Of a DNA stretch of 64,000 nt, positions 60,841 to 64,000 are shown piece by piece. The notes under the pieces were generated by a model. It searched no databases. It was not told the DNA's origin and saw only the letters and a list, made by a program, of their open reading frames with translations. The first letter of the stretch is position 1; each line of letters starts with the position of its first letter. The DNA is from Pinus tabuliformis (Eukaryota > Streptophyta > Pinopsida > Pinales > Pinaceae), in NCBI GenBank assembly GCA_031772625.1, contig CM062819.1:1232520955-1232584954 (forward strand). The letters are read 5' to 3'. Position numbers and translations under genes: made by a program.

Positions 60841-63800
60841 TCCTTGATCTCATGCTTGAAAACAGAAGGGTCTATGCCATGCATTTCCTCATAAGACCAA
60901 GGGAAAACATCACGGAAGTCCTTAAAAGGGTAGGTGAAGCTCAAAATTTCCTCAGTATTTCGATTAGCTCCAATCCGAATGTTTTCCACAATGCCTGTCA
61001 TAACAGAAATATCGATGAGCAATGTCTTTGAAATATTGCCCATGTTTCCTTCCAAGTCCAAAGTTTGGATAGTCGTATATGGTGAGGAAACAATTTCGTG
61101 TGCGTCAGGTGACAGGGTTTGAAGAGGCATTATGTCTGAATTAGATATCGAAACATGATGGTACGAGTCCTCCCAAAGTCACTCTTTTAAACTCGTGATC
61201 TCTCTAATAGCTTTGTCCATAGGCAAGACTTGATTGAGTGGATCGAAAGAAGGAGCGGTTATGGGAAGGGAAGTGGTACCATTCGCCGAAACCAAAGTGA
61301 CCGGAGATTCGGATGCAATTTGAATGGCTTTGCAGGCCAATTCAGTTGGTGACAGTGGCATTTTTTCTTCGTAAGTGTCAATGTCTGAAGGAGCCGATAG
61401 GATCCATGGATCAGTCTGTTCATGAGGAATGGATGAAAGCATATTGACCGTCTGTGAAACCTTCAGCGGCTAAAGAGAGAAACAACCCATGAGGGAAGAA
61501 GCCTTCAGTAGATCGGTACTGATACTGACGTAAGAGTTAGGTACACCACCCACTAAGGGTACAGAGTTGCTAGGTAACGGAGAGTAATCTAGGGTGAAAA
61601 AGGACAGCTGGTCTACTATGAATATCTTTCCATTGAAGGGAAAGAGGATGATATGGAAGATCGAAGACACAACGACCTTCATGGCATATGTCCAAGTGCA
61701 GCTCAAAAGTATATTATAGTCAAGTTTATGATCCACGACTTCAATATCTACCATTATCGTTTTCCCACTCAAGGTGATGGGATAGATAGCTAGGTAACCT
61801 GTTGGGATGAAAGTGTGGTCGTCGAAATCTTTAAGGGAATTCGATGGTGGGGATAGGGTTGGAGAACCCAAAACGAGCCAACATGAAGTCGACATGACGC
61901 AGGTAGAAACACCTTTGTCGATGACAGATCTGTGTATACCTTTACCTTTCAAAAAGATTTGCACTTGAAATGCACGCTGGTGGGAAAGGGGAGGTTTACA
62001 CTTTTCCGTGTCGAAAACTGCAAGCATGGAATCCTGTAGGTCGATACCACTAATAGCCGAAAGCAAAGCTTTCCTTTGTGCTGGGCACACATGTAATACT
62101 TTGAGCACCGACATAGCCGGCGGCGCTTGCGTCAAGTCTTCTACAATGTTGTAGTTTTGGGCAGCACGTGCATATGTATTGTGTGTTGTGCAATGAAGTG
62201 CCCCTTTGGGGGGGGGTAGATTACAAGGTCAGCAACTGGACTTTCGATATGCAAATCCTTGGGCAATGATGGGTTTTGACTTGAGGAAGGTTCCTCTGCA
62301 TGAGCAACAGGAGCTCCATAGGATTTGGCTCTTGTTTGTAGATCTACCATTTCAAATGTGTAAATGGTAGAAGATCCTTCACCAGCTAAAGGATGTTACG
62401 AACCACCATTGCCCCCTTGCAGGTGTTGGGGTTGGTTTGCGATAAGGTTTTGCTGCTGCTGAGTGGGGAAACAATTATTAAGGATAGCGGGGGTCCTACC
62501 AGTATCCTTTTTGGCAATGTATTCTGTGCATTCCTGAAGACGCGGACACAGATATGTCATGTGGTATTCAGCACAGATTTTGCAAGGGAATCAAGCAAGG
62601 TTATCCTTTTCCTTGTCAAGAGGTGCAACAGCCTTCTATTTTGGGTTTTTCTGATTTATTGACTGCTCTTCAGAAGGAGCGGTCTTTTTCTTATTCTTCT
62701 TTTTCTTACCACTGAATTTTTGTGTAGACTGCATAGAGTTTATCGCAATGGCAGGAAGAGCAGTCGATTTGGTAGTAGTGGAATCATTAGGGTTGCGAGG
62801 GGCATTGGGGATTACATCGTAGAGAGTGCCAGACTATGAATATATCAAATCTAAGTGATGGAAACGACGTATGGATTGGTCTTCCATGACTGCACCACCT
62901 AAAGCGACATCTTTAGCGATTTGCAGGAGTAAGGACTTGTAGAACCAGTCCGATAAGAGATAGTCTAGGAGGGGAGCTTTGACTAACCTCTGCCTACATC
63001 TCCATTCATGTATATGATCGGAGATGTGGGTGGTAGTATCCTGACGTAATGAAGTGAGGAGCTCTATCCCAGTCTCATAGCGAATGGGTAGCTGGAAGTG
63101 CTTTAGGAATTCCATCGCTAGAGTGTCGAGGGTGTTTACTAACATGCATGGTAACTCAATGTACCATTTAGCTGCGTTGCCGGTGAGGGTGCAGGGAAAA
63201 ATACGTAACCAAACACTATCATCCACCATAGATTTTTAGACACACCAAAGATGGTAGGTGGTGATATGGGTGCCTGGATCCTCCCCTTGCCTTCCGTCGA
63301 ACTTGGGGATGTCCATTGGTATCTTATGCGGGATCAGCGGCCATTGTAAGTTATGATAGATGGGGTCATTTGTTAGTTTGTATAAGTCAGTTATATCCAA
63401 TGTTGCAAAGAAAGGTAGAGAGTTTGGTGCCCCCAACTCGAACCATGGTGATGACATATGACTTGAGGAGCCTTGCGCTCCTCCCATCGTTTGAGTCCCA
63501 ATATTATACATGGGCTGCATGGTATAGCAGTTGCCTTGAGGTATGGTGTTGTAGTGTGGATTTCCATGGGGATTTTGATACTAGGGTATAGAATTTCCCC
63601 CAAGATAAGCGGTGCCCCCTTGACTCATTTGAATTTGTGAGTAGGGTGCCCCCATGGATTGGTTGGGACCTCCTTGAGGATTCCCGCCCATCACAGAACT
63701 AACCATTTATCCTTGATTGACATAAGGAATGCTCATGTCAATTAGCAACTGACCATGCATGCCTAAGAATGGAGGGGGAACTGTTACGTTCCCTACCGAC

Positions 63801-64000
63801 ATGTGCATATTTGGAATGCCCCCAAATACATGAATTTTGGGGTTTGAACTATACAATGGTGGCTGACCATATTGTTAGTGGATGGGAACCGCTCCCATAG
63901 TGCCATATTGAGCGTTATAGGGAGTGTTGTATGTAGCACTTGTCGAAGGTATGCAGTTTGACACTAAAGCGGTGGAACCCATCATCGGCTGGGTTCCACT
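60838..64000 (-). mobile_element. G: Ty3/gypsy gag-protease part, runs off the window
   Basis: Minus-strand element seen in part. Gag has a long G/P/Q/N-rich N-terminal region (about 63240-64000), a gag core (62834-63229: GNAAKWYIELP and YETGIELLTSLRQ), and a knuckle-like CAEYHMTYLCPRLQEC near 62540. A protease-like region is at 61470-61990 (VIDKGVSTCVM and a later YNILLSCTW). A linker before RT (60834-61130) ends in FPWSYEEMHGIDPSVFKHEI, typical of Tat/Athila-type Ty3/gypsy elements. RT, RNase H and integrase are not found to the left; the hairpin array begins there. The element is broken in several places. No LTR of it is identified, so its age is unknown. Confidence 0.8.

Noticed and set aside
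1-64000. Host gene exons, tRNA, rRNA, CRISPR, plasmid or phage-like systems
   Set aside because: No supported signal was seen. Clusters of short direct repeats exist, but they are degenerate tandem arrays without the uniform repeats and unique spacers of a CRISPR array, and the context is a plant nuclear genome.

Overview
This window looks like intergenic DNA from a large, repeat-rich land plant genome. The types of LTR element, the plant L1-type LINEs with a C-terminal RNase H, the depth of nesting and the number of old, decayed copies all fit a gymnosperm, but that is an inference and I cannot name the species. I found no host protein gene, rRNA, tRNA or CRISPR array. Almost everything I can name is a fossil mobile element. 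Nearly all long open frames lie in decayed element genes (mostly on the minus strand) or in stop-poor minisatellites.

Layout. 1-2544 is the 3' end of a non-coding LTR element of a family I call B (copy B1, plus strand). 2545-7344 has no recognisable gene; it holds a weak LTR candidate and two clusters of TTGCGCAA-like motifs. 7345-9699 is a Ty1/copia gag plus 5' LTR (F). 10030-16403 is a LINE (LINE2, plus strand) split by a copia element (E, 10542-15367). 16458-22039 is AT-rich, with a possible LTR, a 290-bp foldback element and LTR-like debris.

22040-43130 is an old Ty3/gypsy element (A, minus strand). A solo LTR (23084-24176) sits in its integrase region. The B-family element B2 (25842-41221) sits in its RT. 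Copia element C (34218-40012) sits inside the right LTR of B2, giving three levels of nesting. 43131-45847 is a second LINE (LINE1, minus strand) and 45848-46680 is a piece of a B LTR (B3).

46968-52823 is a chromodomain Ty3/gypsy element (D). It has near-identical 333-bp LTRs and a perfect 5-bp target duplication, and is the youngest element here. 53091-56604 is a small non-coding LTR element (H) in the arrangement LTR-internal-LTR-internal. 56605-58070 is another B LTR (B4). 59637-60840 is an array of about 97-bp units whose hairpin stems appear to change in a compensated way. 60838-64000 is the gag-protease part of another Ty3/gypsy element (G), running off the window.

How the parts relate. 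LTR divergence judged by eye agrees with the nesting: B2 LTRs (about 15% different) are older than C (about 10%), and D (about 3%) is much younger. B and H carry LTRs, a polypurine tract and, for B, a primer-binding site, but no coding domains, so they must have been copied by enzymes of other elements. The points I would look at first are the hairpin array, the B family whose LTRs carry different minisatellites at one fixed position, and the tandem H element.
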